A stretch of 64,000 nt of DNA. Source: Cytophagaceae bacterium (GTDB taxonomy: Bacteria; Bacteroidota; Bacteroidia; Cytophagales; Cyclobacteriaceae). Each line of letters opens with the position of its first letter. Position 1 is the first letter of the stretch. Under the pieces are notes generated by a model that saw only the letters and a list, made by a program, of their open reading frames with translations, was not told the origin of the DNA and ran no database searches. The translations under genes were made by a program, and so were the position numbers. Shown in pieces: positions 8,215 to 15,577 of the stretch. Where the stretch lies: positions 372,001-436,000 of the forward strand of contig CP030886.1 in the NCBI GenBank assembly GCA_006969745.1. Reading direction: 5' to 3'.

Positions 8215-8831
8215 CTTATTGTTTCGAATTTGAATCCCTTTGATGTGAAAAAGGATAAAATTTCCGGAAGTATAATTTTCAAATTTTGGAATGCTTTAAG
8301 TGAATCATGAAAAACCAAAATACTCCCGGGACATGCTTCCTTCATTTTCTTGATACTTCTGCTTGTATCCAGTTTCGAGTCAAAATCCCAAGACATATAA
8401 TTCCACATGATGATCCTACGGTTTTTTAATGCATTAATTTGTGCTTTCCTGATACATCCGTATGGCGGTCGGAAAAGTTGATTGTGAACTCCTAGTTTCA
8501 TTAGTTCTTCATCACACGCCCGTATGTCCTCTTGATATTCGAGATTTATGGTCTTCCATCCATTTAAGTGATTGAAAGTATGGTTTCCAATGATATGGCC
8601 TTCCTTTAATATCTCTTGAGCAGTTGATGGGCATTCTTTGATATTCTTACCTAAGCAAAAGAAAGTGGCTTTGGCATCTGCCTTACGTAGTTCGCTGATG
8701 ATCCATGGCGTAGTTTCCGGATTGGGTCCATCGTCGAAGGTGAGATAAATTGACTTCTCTGAATCAAGCTTCCAAATCAGCTCCGGATATCGAGCTTGTG
8801 TAATCCATGGTGTTTTAAATACCCGAATCAT
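8211..8831 (-). CDS. Polysaccharide deacetylase family protein (NodB domain)
   Basis: A 206-residue carbohydrate esterase 4 (NodB-like) protein. Motif 1 is TFDDGP at 31-36 (catalytic base Asp33, metal-binding Asp34). Motif 2 is GNHTFNHL with metal ligands His84 and His88. Motif 3 is RPPYG at 121-125. Motif 5 is VFHDS, with the catalytic His near 176. All catalytic residues are present, so it should be active on an N-acetylated glycan such as peptidoglycan or an exported polysaccharide. No signal peptide is visible, which is unusual for peptidoglycan deacetylases. It overlaps the phosphatase gene upstream and tatD downstream by 4 nt each. Confidence 0.92.
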   Translation of the reverse strand: MIRVFKTPWITQARYPELIWKLDSEKSIYLTFDDGPNPETTPWIISELRKADAKATFFCLGKNIKECPSTAQEILKEGHIIGNHTFNHLNGWKTINLEYQEDIRACDEELMKLGVHNQLFRPPYGCIRKAQINALKNRRIIMWNYMSWDFDSKLDTSRSIKKMKEACPGSILVFHDSLKAFQNLKIILPEILSFFTSKGFKFETIR

Positions 8832-10015
8832 TTGTTTTGAATAAGACAGGAAAGCATGGTTATATCATCGTGAAACGCACGTGTCCCTTTAAATTCATTG
8901 AGCGATTTTAAAATTTGGTCGTGAAGATCGGATAAGTCTTCAGGACAGTCTTGTTTCATGATTTCCAGCAATCGTTCAAAACTAAAATCCTCTTCTTTTT
9001 CATTGAATGTTTCAGTCAGTCCATCTGTGTAGGCAAAAAGGAAGAACTCATCCAAATTTTCCAATTGCTGAGTTTCAATAAAAGGAAGTGGATCGAACAT
9101 CCCCAAAACAGTGGTGCCGTCATTGAGCAATTCTATTTTATCCCTATGCTTTAGAATAATTTCATTGTGACCACAATTGATATATTCAAGCTTCTTGGTT
9201 TTGAAATCGTAAATCCCTGCAAAAAACGTTATGAAGTTTTCTGCATTTCCGCTGACATAAGTGGTGTGATTAAGCTCCGTGACAATTTCAAGCAGGTCTT
9301 TCGTTTGACGCACCAAAGCCCTCAATGACGCTTGAAAATTAGACATTAGCAGTGCAGCAGGTACTCCTTTTCCTGAAACATCAGCTATACATGCTAAAAA
9401 TCTATTTTCATCGATCTGTATGTAATCATAGTAGTCACCACCTACATCATGATGCGGAAGATAAAAGGCTTCAATTTGCAGTCGCTCAATTTTTGGAAGC
9501 TCTTTTGGAAACAGGAAGTTTTGAACTTTTTTGGCAATCTCCAATTCCCTTCTGTATGCCTCCTGCTCCATTTGCTGTCTAGCTAGCCGCTTGTTTTCAA
9601 TAGCCACCAGGATGATGTTGGTAAGGGCATTTAAAAACCGGTTTTGTACTCCCAGTTTGGTATCAGTTTCGATAAATACAACTGAAAGCAACCTGCTCTT
9701 GTGGTAGACAGGAAAAACTGAATCAAATTCACTAAATGATGCCTCTACAGTTCCTACTTGATTCTTAAGCTCTAAGTACTCTTTTGGCAAAGGGGTTCCT
9801 ATCAGTTCTTCTTTTGTTCCAAAATTTACTCTACATACCCACTCTCCATTTTGCTGAGTATAAAGTGCCAGCTTGTTGATTTTTAAGTCGGCGAGTAAAG
9901 TGAATTTGTAAATTTTCAGCAAATCGTCTTCAGGCAGGTTATTGTTGACCGCCTGGGTGACCTCAAGTAAAGCGTTGAGCTGTAAATCTTTTATGTCCAG
10001 TGAAGTTCCCTTCAT
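8828..10015 (-). CDS. PP2C/SpoIIE-type serine phosphatase with N-terminal GAF-like sensor
   Basis: A 395-residue protein. About residues 15-150 form a GAF-like sensor region. A short coiled coil (QQMEQEAYRRELEIAKKVQ) at about 144-165 links it to a PPM/SpoIIE phosphatase domain. Metal-binding motifs include GGDYYDY (near 193) and ADVSGKGVPAALLMS (near 212), with DDITMLSC at the C-terminus. This architecture is that of RsbU-like regulators that dephosphorylate anti-sigma-factor antagonists (STAS proteins). No sigma or anti-sigma gene is adjacent. A STAS-like orphan at 14120 is the only possible partner in the window; that link is speculation. It overlaps both operon neighbours by 4 nt. Confidence 0.92.
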   Translation of the reverse strand: MKGTSLDIKDLQLNALLEVTQAVNNNLPEDDLLKIYKFTLLADLKINKLALYTQQNGEWVCRVNFGTKEELIGTPLPKEYLELKNQVGTVEASFSEFDSVFPVYHKSRLLSVVFIETDTKLGVQNRFLNALTNIILVAIENKRLARQQMEQEAYRRELEIAKKVQNFLFPKELPKIERLQIEAFYLPHHDVGGDYYDYIQIDENRFLACIADVSGKGVPAALLMSNFQASLRALVRQTKDLLEIVTELNHTTYVSGNAENFITFFAGIYDFKTKKLEYINCGHNEIILKHRDKIELLNDGTTVLGMFDPLPFIETQQLENLDEFFLFAYTDGLTETFNEKEEDFSFERLLEIMKQDCPEDLSDLHDQILKSLNEFKGTRAFHDDITMLSCLIQNK

Positions 10016-10266
10016 TGAGAATTGTGTTCAAAAAGTCCCTTTTTGGAAGCAAGGTAAAAATAGGATTGAAAATCATTTTCCAAATCCAACTTATCCAGTT
10101 CAGATTCTTCATCAACCGATCTATAAACCCTTACCCAACCTCGTCTGGCCATATTTATCAAATTAGTTTTAAGCATTTCATCTGACAGTTCTGTCGCTTC
10201 TCTTAGGTCTTTGTAGGCAGTCACAAAATAGAGCTCATCAATGATGTCAAATTCAAGGTCTGTCAT
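10012..10266 (-). CDS. Small winged-helix-like hypothetical protein
   Basis: An 84-residue acidic protein starting MTDLEFDIIDELYFV. I chose the ATG at 10266 because it overlaps the TGA of the glycosyltransferase gene (ATGA), the rule in this operon; a longer frame would run into that gene. The pattern of three helices (ELYFVTAYKDL, LSDEMLKTNLINMARRG) followed by a beta-hairpin (WVRVYRS) looks like a small winged-helix domain with an acidic tail. No named family is recognised. Similar short genes accompany glycosyltransferase/SpoIIE clusters in Cytophagales, as far as I recall. Confidence 0.75.
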   Translation of the reverse strand: MTDLEFDIIDELYFVTAYKDLREATELSDEMLKTNLINMARRGWVRVYRSVDEESELDKLDLENDFQSYFYLASKKGLFEHNSQ

Positions 10267-11375
10267 CCGTATTTCCTTCCTTTCCAGGTATATGAACCAA
10301 AGATAGAGTTCATACCCATGAATAAAACATGCATTGGGTAAATAATTTGAAAGATCAATAATGGCCAAAAGCTGTTTTTCCCTTTCATGAATCTATTTAT
10401 TGGAGATACAAACAAAAACAGCGAAAGAAATCTTACGACAATTACTGATGACATAATCAATGGGTCTATGCCACCAATGAGGGTGTAGCCAAGCCCGGCA
10501 TATAAAAGCAAATAATCCAAAAAAAACAATACGGCGCTTACTCGTACTTTCCAGTTTTTATTGTGCTTCCATTTGCTGGTCCATCGCGTTCTTTGATTGA
10601 TAAAAGATCGAAGCTCTTTATGTGCCGGTGTATTCACCACTGCGTTATCATCTTTTAAAAATCGAGTGGAGTTTGGAAACCTCCTCATGATGTTGAATAG
10701 TAAAAATTCATCATCTCCTGAAGGAGTAAACAAATTGTTGGTATATCCTCCAACCTCCTCAAATGCACGTTTCCTGAATCCAAGATTCGCACCACTGCAC
10801 ATGCTGGGGTTTTCATTTGCAATTGTAACGGCACCAAAGCCCATCAAGCCTGCAAACTCAACTTGCTGTAACCGTGCAAACAAGCCATCTCCTTCAATGG
10901 CAACTGGACCTGCCACCATATTTGTAGTTTCATCAAATGCATTGTTATAGGACGTGATCCAGTTTTTTTCAAACCAGCAATCTGCATCAGATGTCAATAT
11001 GGTTTCATGTTCAGCCGCACCTACAGCAGCTGTGAGCGCATGCTTTTTTCCCTGCTTACTTTTATCATCCAGTTGAATCAATCTTATATTTATATCTGTT
11101 GATTCTTTCAGCCTGTTCACAACTTGAATGGTCTGATCTTCAGAAAAATCATCTACAATTATGACTTCAAAAAGTTCTGATGGATAACTCTGCTCTGCCA
11201 GACGATTGAGAATTTGAGGTATGTTTTTTTCTTCATTTCTCACTGGAATAATGACCGAGAAAGGAATTAACGATTCCTTGCCGGAAACTCTAGGTATCTT
11301 CTTCCATCCATGAGCCAGTTTCAAATAGAAGAGCACATGTATAATAGTAAATGCTATTATCAGAATCGTCATCAC
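10263..11375 (-). CDS. Family 2 glycosyltransferase, membrane-bound
   Basis: A 370-residue processive-type GT2. A membrane helix at about 2-20 precedes the GT-A domain: SVIIPVRNEEKNI (37-49) for nucleotide binding, EVIIVDDFSED, the TSDADC metal motif, and SGANLGFRK. QRTRWTSKW near 262 corresponds to the QxxRW motif of processive enzymes such as cellulose or hyaluronan synthases. Two or three C-terminal membrane helices lie at about 275-360. It probably transfers sugar from a nucleotide sugar to a lipid or growing glycan at the inner membrane. The polysaccharide deacetylase in the same operon would fit a modified exported glycan; the product itself cannot be told. Confidence 0.93.
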   Translation of the reverse strand: MMTILIIAFTIIHVLFYLKLAHGWKKIPRVSGKESLIPFSVIIPVRNEEKNIPQILNRLAEQSYPSELFEVIIVDDFSEDQTIQVVNRLKESTDINIRLIQLDDKSKQGKKHALTAAVGAAEHETILTSDADCWFEKNWITSYNNAFDETTNMVAGPVAIEGDGLFARLQQVEFAGLMGFGAVTIANENPSMCSGANLGFRKRAFEEVGGYTNNLFTPSGDDEFLLFNIMRRFPNSTRFLKDDNAVVNTPAHKELRSFINQRTRWTSKWKHNKNWKVRVSAVLFFLDYLLLYAGLGYTLIGGIDPLIMSSVIVVRFLSLFLFVSPINRFMKGKNSFWPLLIFQIIYPMHVLFMGMNSIFGSYTWKGRKYG

Positions 11376-11441
11376 GCAATGTTAACCCGAATTGTTGGAG
11401 TTGGTGTTTGCATCCAAGAAAAAATAAGATCGAAATGTGTA

Positions 11442-12347
11442 TTAATTAGCGTATAATGGTTTATGTTTCACCAGAAACATTAATCCTACGATAGATGGTA
11501 TCACTGTATTGATGAACCATATTAGAAAAATTGGTACAATCACCAGTTCAATTTGTGACACGTAAGGCTGAAAGAAAAATATACCGGACGCTTCTCGCAC
11601 TCCTACCCCACCAAAAAAAAGTGGCAATACTGAGCGGACAAGAAAAATCCATCCAATACCTGCTATTATGAGATTTGTTGCATGCTCGGGGATGAACGAA
11701 TTGAGTAAGAGATAAAATTGAAAAACGAATACCGTGTATCTCAAAAATGAAAGAGATATTAGTCTGAACAGCATTTTCCCTGAAAGCTCCTTGAAATACT
11801 TTAAAAAGTGATTAATAGGATTTTTAAATAGTCTCCTCATTATTGGAATACCGATTAATAATGCAATGACAAACCAACCATTCCAATCATATTTTTGCGC
11901 TAAATAGCTCATTCCATATAATCCTAGCAAAAGTGTTAGTATCAGCATTATACCCCTGTTGAGCATTGCCGCTGCTGTGGCCTGGAATTTGTCTTGCTGT
12001 CGAGAAATACGTGCAATCAGATCTCCAGTGGTAAATGGTAAAGCCCAGTTGAGCGCCAATCCTACAAGAATTACCTGCCAGGCTTCTTTCATGGAAATGG
12101 CTTCAAACTGCTGGAGGGACACCTTCCATCTCAAAGCCTCTAAGAACCAATTAATGAACATCAGTATCGAAACAAATCCAAGTGTATAGCCAAATCCATC
12201 TGGAAGTTGAATCTCAGCTATTTCTATGGATTGACTTTGCAACTTGTCAAAAATGAAATAAACGCAGGCCACAAAAAGAACCAGCTTGATGACGCCAATG
12301 ATCCGTGGCTTTTGCAGGTTCTTTGGATTGATGTTCTTAATTTGCAT
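11442..12347 (-). CDS. Lysylphosphatidylglycerol synthase TM region / UPF0104 flippase-like membrane protein
   Basis: A 301-residue protein with about seven to eight membrane helices and the motifs of the LPG_synthase_TM (UPF0104) family: [10 protein letters not shown] near 65, [19 protein letters not shown] near 91-109, and [14 protein letters not shown] near 243-256. The family includes the flippase part of MprF and stand-alone membrane proteins next to glycosyltransferases. It is the first gene of the minus-strand operon leading to the glycosyltransferase. Its ATG is only 2 bp from the GTG of divergent ruvC, so its promoter must lie inside ruvC. A role in lipid or lipid-linked sugar transfer across the membrane is inference. 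Confidence 0.9.
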   Translation of the reverse strand: MQIKNINPKNLQKPRIIGVIKLVLFVACVYFIFDKLQSQSIEIAEIQLPDGFGYTLGFVSILMFINWFLEALRWKVSLQQFEAISMKEAWQVILVGLALNWALPFTTGDLIARISRQQDKFQATAAAMLNRGIMLILTLLLGLYGMSYLAQKYDWNGWFVIALLIGIPIMRRLFKNPINHFLKYFKELSGKMLFRLISLSFLRYTVFVFQFYLLLNSFIPEHATNLIIAGIGWIFLVRSVLPLFFGGVGVREASGIFFFQPYVSQIELVIVPIFLIWFINTVIPSIVGLMFLVKHKPLYAN

Positions 12348-12349
12348 TT

Positions 12350-12904
12350 GTGGCGATTAAAGAGCGTATCATTTTAGGAATTGATCCGGGTACTAATGTA
12401 ATGGGATATGGACTTATCCATTGCAAAGGTGAGAAAATGAGTGTGGTCCAATTCGGAGTGATTCATCTCAGCAAGTATAAAAACCACGAAATAAAACTGA
12501 AGAAAATTTTTGATCGAGTAACTGAGCTGATCAAAGAATACCTACCTGATGAAGTGGCGCTTGAAGCACCTTTCTTTGGGAAGAATGTACAGTCTATGCT
12601 GAAACTAGGCAGAGCCCAGGGCGTAGCGATGGCTGCCGCGCTCAACCGGAATATGCCAATTCACGAATATGCTCCTAAGAAAGTAAAGCAATCAGTAACC
12701 GGTAATGGAAATGCCAGCAAAGAGCAGGTGGCTCATATGATTCAGATGTTACTCAAGTTTGAAGAAGCTCCAAAACTTATGGATGCAACAGATGCACTTG
12801 CTGTTGCCATCTGTCATCATTATACATCAAAGTCAGTACTTGGTGGTGGAGGAAAGAAAAGCTGGAAATCCTTTATCTCCGACAATCCTGGAAGGGTAAA
12901 GTAA
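12350..12904 (+). CDS. ruvC: Crossover junction endodeoxyribonuclease RuvC
   Basis: Resolves Holliday junctions together with RuvAB in homologous recombination. At 184 residues it is of normal length. The catalytic acids of the RNase H fold are present: Asp12 in LGIDPG, Glu72 in ALEAPFFG, and Asp145/Asp148 in [10 protein letters not shown]. The start is GTG at 12350, since LGIDPG follows directly and no ATG is available. The coding start is 2 bp from the ATG of the divergent UPF0104 gene. RuvA and RuvB are not in the window. Confidence 0.96.
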   Translation: MAIKERIILGIDPGTNVMGYGLIHCKGEKMSVVQFGVIHLSKYKNHEIKLKKIFDRVTELIKEYLPDEVALEAPFFGKNVQSMLKLGRAQGVAMAAALNRNMPIHEYAPKKVKQSVTGNGNASKEQVAHMIQMLLKFEEAPKLMDATDALAVAICHHYTSKSVLGGGGKKSWKSFISDNPGRVK

Positions 12905-12910
12905 GTCGAG

Positions 12911-13309
12911 TTAGTTGTCGTAGGCTTCTTTGATTTTTTTCGCTGTTTCAGCCAACTCCTCTTTACTTGGAGAAAGTTTCATCTGGCTGAAGTTCATGTC
13001 ATTGACTGCATTTATAGGAATCAAATGAACGTGGGCGTGTGGTACTTCCAAACCAACCACTGATACTCCTATTCGTTCACATTTAATCACTTTTTCAATG
13101 GCTTTGGCTACTCCTTTTGAGAATGAAAATAGTCCTGCCAAGGTTTGGTGGTCCAAATCAAAAATATAATCCACCTCTTTCTTGGGAATCACCAGCGTGT
13201 GGCCCTCTACCAAAGGATTGATGTCTAAGAATGCAAGATAATTTTCATCCTCGGCGACTATGTGTGCCGGAATCTCTCGCTCAGCTATTTTGGTAAATAT
13301 GGTTGCCAT
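12911..13309 (-). CDS. HIT family protein (histidine triad nucleotide-binding)
   Basis: A 132-residue HINT-like protein of the histidine triad family, hydrolases of purine nucleotide phosphoramidates and related adducts. The triad HAHVH is at 91-95 with the flanking LIPIN. The front part (HIVAEDENYLAFLDI, HTLVIPKKE) is typical. Its ATG overlaps the TGA of greA (TGATG), so the two are coupled. It converges on ruvC with 6 bp between stops. Natural substrate unknown. Confidence 0.94.
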   Translation of the reverse strand: MATIFTKIAEREIPAHIVAEDENYLAFLDINPLVEGHTLVIPKKEVDYIFDLDHQTLAGLFSFSKGVAKAIEKVIKCERIGVSVVGLEVPHAHVHLIPINAVNDMNFSQMKLSPSKEELAETAKKIKEAYDN

Positions 13310-13779
13310 CAGACAGTAATGTCCAGTATTTCAAATTCAATATCACCGGCAGGAACTGTGATCTTTGCTTTCTCACCTTTCTTCTTACCTAAAAGACCTT
13401 TTCCAATCGGAGACTGAACCGAAATTTTACCACTCTTCAAATCAGCTTCCTCTTCGGCAACCAACTGGTAAGTCACTTCCATGTTGTTCTTCTTATTCTT
13501 AATCTTGACGGTAGATAGAATGGATACCTTTGATGTATCTATTGAAGATTCGTCAATTACACGAGCATCTCCTACCACTTTTTCAAGTTTGGATATTTTC
13601 AACTCTAAAAGGCCTTGGGCTTCTTTAGCCGCATCGTATTCTGCGTTTTCACTTAAGTCACCTTTATCCCTCGCCTCTGCAATTTGCTTGGCCATATCGC
13701 TTCTACCCTTGGTTTTTAGCTCATTCAGCTCAGCCTTAAGTTTGTCAAGTCCTTCTTGTGTATAGTAATTAACTGCCAT
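13309..13779 (-). CDS. greA: Transcription elongation factor GreA
   Basis: Rescues backtracked RNA polymerase by stimulating cleavage of the 3' end of the transcript. The 156-residue length is normal. The N-terminal antiparallel coiled coil (about 1-75) carries the acidic tip DKGDLSENAEYDAAKE (Asp/Glu at the loop that reaches the active site). The C-terminal FKBP-like domain holds the PIGKGLLGKKKGE signature. Upstream on the same strand lie a clear promoter and an intrinsic terminator before the start codon, so the gene is probably controlled by attenuation. Downstream it is coupled to the HIT gene. Confidence 0.97.
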   Translation of the reverse strand: MAVNYYTQEGLDKLKAELNELKTKGRSDMAKQIAEARDKGDLSENAEYDAAKEAQGLLELKISKLEKVVGDARVIDESSIDTSKVSILSTVKIKNKKNNMEVTYQLVAEEEADLKSGKISVQSPIGKGLLGKKKGEKAKITVPAGDIEFEILDITV

Positions 13780-13800
13780 AATGATAGTACCCCTTTAAAC

Positions 13801-13830
13801 AAAAAATAACGGCCTCACATTGAAGCCGTT
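13801..13830 (-). terminator. Intrinsic terminator in the greA 5' leader (candidate attenuator)
   Basis: On the minus strand a 10-bp stem (AACGGCTTCA / TGAGGCCGTT, one T-G wobble) with a 3-nt loop is followed by ATTTTTTG. It ends about 22 nt before the greA start codon. No minus-strand gene lies upstream that it could terminate, so it acts within the greA leader. See the finding on this site. Confidence 0.8.
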
Positions 13831-13857
13831 TTCCTGTGTAGTCATATTTTGATAATG

Positions 13858-13865
13858 CAAATATA
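13858..13865 (-). promoter_or_regulatory. Bacteroidota-type -7 promoter element for greA
   Basis: The minus strand reads TATATTTG here, a full match to the TAnnTTTG -7 consensus of Bacteroidota. TTG-containing sequence (TTGATTTTGAG) lies upstream at the -33 distance range. Transcription would start around 13851-13853, giving a leader of roughly 72 nt that contains the hairpin at 13808-13830. Confidence 0.6.
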
Positions 13866-14000
13866 CAGTATTGATAAACTCAAAATCAAGAAAGTGGCTA
13901 ATTCAAAGTTTTGATCTACAACAGTTTAAAAACAGAATCTCCTAATATTAATGTGGAATTATTAGAATAATACAATCCGATATTCAATAGCTTTATTATG

Positions 14001-14015
14001 CGACAAACTTTGTCG
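14001..14015. promoter_or_regulatory. 15-bp inverted repeat upstream of the STAS-like gene
   Basis: CGACAAACTTTGTCG is a perfect 7+1+7 inverted repeat in the 340-bp non-coding stretch 13780-14119. It has no T-tract and so is not a terminator. Its position 105 bp before the gene at 14120 would suit an operator. Apart from this repeat and the greA leader signals, I see nothing else in that stretch. Confidence 0.4.
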
Positions 14016-14119
14016 GGAAAAGTACAGGTTTTACCAGATCAATAACCATGTACATCGGAATCTTCATTTGCCTTAAAAATCTATGCGTAGCTTGCAATTC
14101 TATTGTTTGAAAAACTACC

Positions 14120-14650
14120 ATGAAATCCACCTATTTAGACAATTATTTCTATCAAAATCCAAATACCTTCAATGCGGTAAGAAAACCAATCAATACTGCT
14201 TTGCAGGTTGATGTGTTAGTAGAGCCAGCGCAGCAGGTAAATTCCAATTTTCAAATAATGTCCGAGAAAAATGGAAGTGAGTTTTTATTGGATCAGGTGA
14301 ATGGAATGGGAAGAATCAATTGGAATGGACAAGTAGATATTCACACAGCTAAAAAATTGTTAAGAACAGCATTCGATGCTATTTCCTTTCACAATTGTAC
14401 TAAATTGATTTTAGACCATTCTCAACTTATAGTCTTCGACACGGAGGCAAGGGTCTGGGTGAAAGAATTGATCAGTTACAAGGCTGAAAGCGTGAATGAC
14501 AAGCTGGTAAAAATGGCTTCTATTAGCCCGAAGAGTTCAATAGGAAGCATGTTCAGCAATTTCGCCGGCGAGATCTTGAAGGATGAATTGCCTCATCTTA
14601 CTATGAAGCGATTTGACAATCTAGAGGATGCACTTTATTGGTTAGGGTAA
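14120..14650 (+). CDS. Hypothetical protein, STAS/SpoIIAA-like
   Basis: A 176-residue cytoplasmic protein. Residues from about 50 onward alternate strands and helices: a strand (GSEFLLDQVNGMGRINWNG), a helix with HTAKKLLRTAFDAIS, a strand (CTKLILDHSQL), then TEARVWVKELISYKA, KLVKMASISPKSS and the end NLEDALYWLG. This order and the closing DALYWL resemble STAS/SpoIIAA-like domains seen in Bacteroidota hypotheticals. A phosphorylatable Ser of classical SpoIIAA is not obvious. It stands alone and ends with a 9-nt overlap against the convergent dehydrogenase gene. The function is not known. Confidence 0.75.
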   Translation: MKSTYLDNYFYQNPNTFNAVRKPINTALQVDVLVEPAQQVNSNFQIMSEKNGSEFLLDQVNGMGRINWNGQVDIHTAKKLLRTAFDAISFHNCTKLILDHSQLIVFDTEARVWVKELISYKAESVNDKLVKMASISPKSSIGSMFSNFAGEILKDELPHLTMKRFDNLEDALYWLG

Positions 14651-15577
14651 CCTGGCAATCTTCTCGGCAAGTACTTCACTTATTCTTTGATAAGACTCAT
14701 AAGTCCAACCTCCCACATGTGGTGTAAGTATTACATTGGGGAAATTTGATAGCTGCTCCAGTCGCTCCTTCTCCTCATCGGAGTAGGTATTCAATTTCTC
14801 ATTTTCAAGTACGTCCAAGCCTGCAGCATACAATACATTTTCTTGAAGGAGGGTAATTAGTCCTTCAGTATCTAATATCTCTCCACGTGCAGTATTAATA
14901 AGAACCTTTAGCTTTTTAAATTTTCTTAGGTATTGTTCTGAGAAAAGCCGTCTTGTCTGATCGTACAAAGGAATGTGAATACTTAAAATCTCGGCACGTT
15001 CGAATAATTCCTCTAGTTGTACATTCTCAACAAATTCAGGGAATTCGTTCTTAAACTTGTCATATCCAATGATTTCACAATCAAAACCTCTCAGCTTTGA
15101 TGCAAATGAGATTCCCATATTCCCAACTCCATAGATACCTACCACTTTACCTTTTAGTTCCACTCCGCGATTGCCTTCTCTGTCCCATTTTCCACCTGTT
15201 ACTTCTGCATGACCGGAATGTATCTTATGCAAAAGCGAAAGCAACAACCCTGTGGCATGTTCTCCTAGCGAATCTCGATTTCCCTCAGGAGCATTGATTG
15301 CTCGAATGCTCTTTAATTCCAGATATTCATGATCCACCTTATCCATTCCTGCACCGGCCCTGGCTACAAATTTGAGTTTTATGGCTTTGTCTATTAGCTC
15401 TTTATCTACCGTGGTTTTACTCCGTATAATAAGCCCTTCAAATTCACTTATGATTTTAAGAATACCATTTCTGTCTATGTCTGGTGAATAAACAGTATCA
15501 AAACCCGCCTCATTTAAAAGCGGAAGTATGCATTCGTGCATGTCATCAACGATGAGTATGCGCTTATTTGCCATCAT
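14642..15577 (-). CDS. D-2-hydroxyacid dehydrogenase (phosphoglycerate dehydrogenase-like)
   Basis: A 311-residue NAD-dependent dehydrogenase of the D-isomer 2-hydroxyacid family. The Rossmann motif GKVVGIYGVGNMGISFA is at about 143-159. The catalytic triad appears as Arg in INTARGEILD, Glu in LDVLENEKL and His in LTPHVGGW. There is no C-terminal ACT regulatory domain, so if it is a 3-phosphoglycerate dehydrogenase it is the short type. Glyoxylate/hydroxypyruvate reductase is an alternative. It overlaps the mgtE stop by 4 nt and so is in the rsmA-mgtE transcript. Confidence 0.88.
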   Translation of the reverse strand: MMANKRILIVDDMHECILPLLNEAGFDTVYSPDIDRNGILKIISEFEGLIIRSKTTVDKELIDKAIKLKFVARAGAGMDKVDHEYLELKSIRAINAPEGNRDSLGEHATGLLLSLLHKIHSGHAEVTGGKWDREGNRGVELKGKVVGIYGVGNMGISFASKLRGFDCEIIGYDKFKNEFPEFVENVQLEELFERAEILSIHIPLYDQTRRLFSEQYLRKFKKLKVLINTARGEILDTEGLITLLQENVLYAAGLDVLENEKLNTYSDEEKERLEQLSNFPNVILTPHVGGWTYESYQRISEVLAEKIARLP

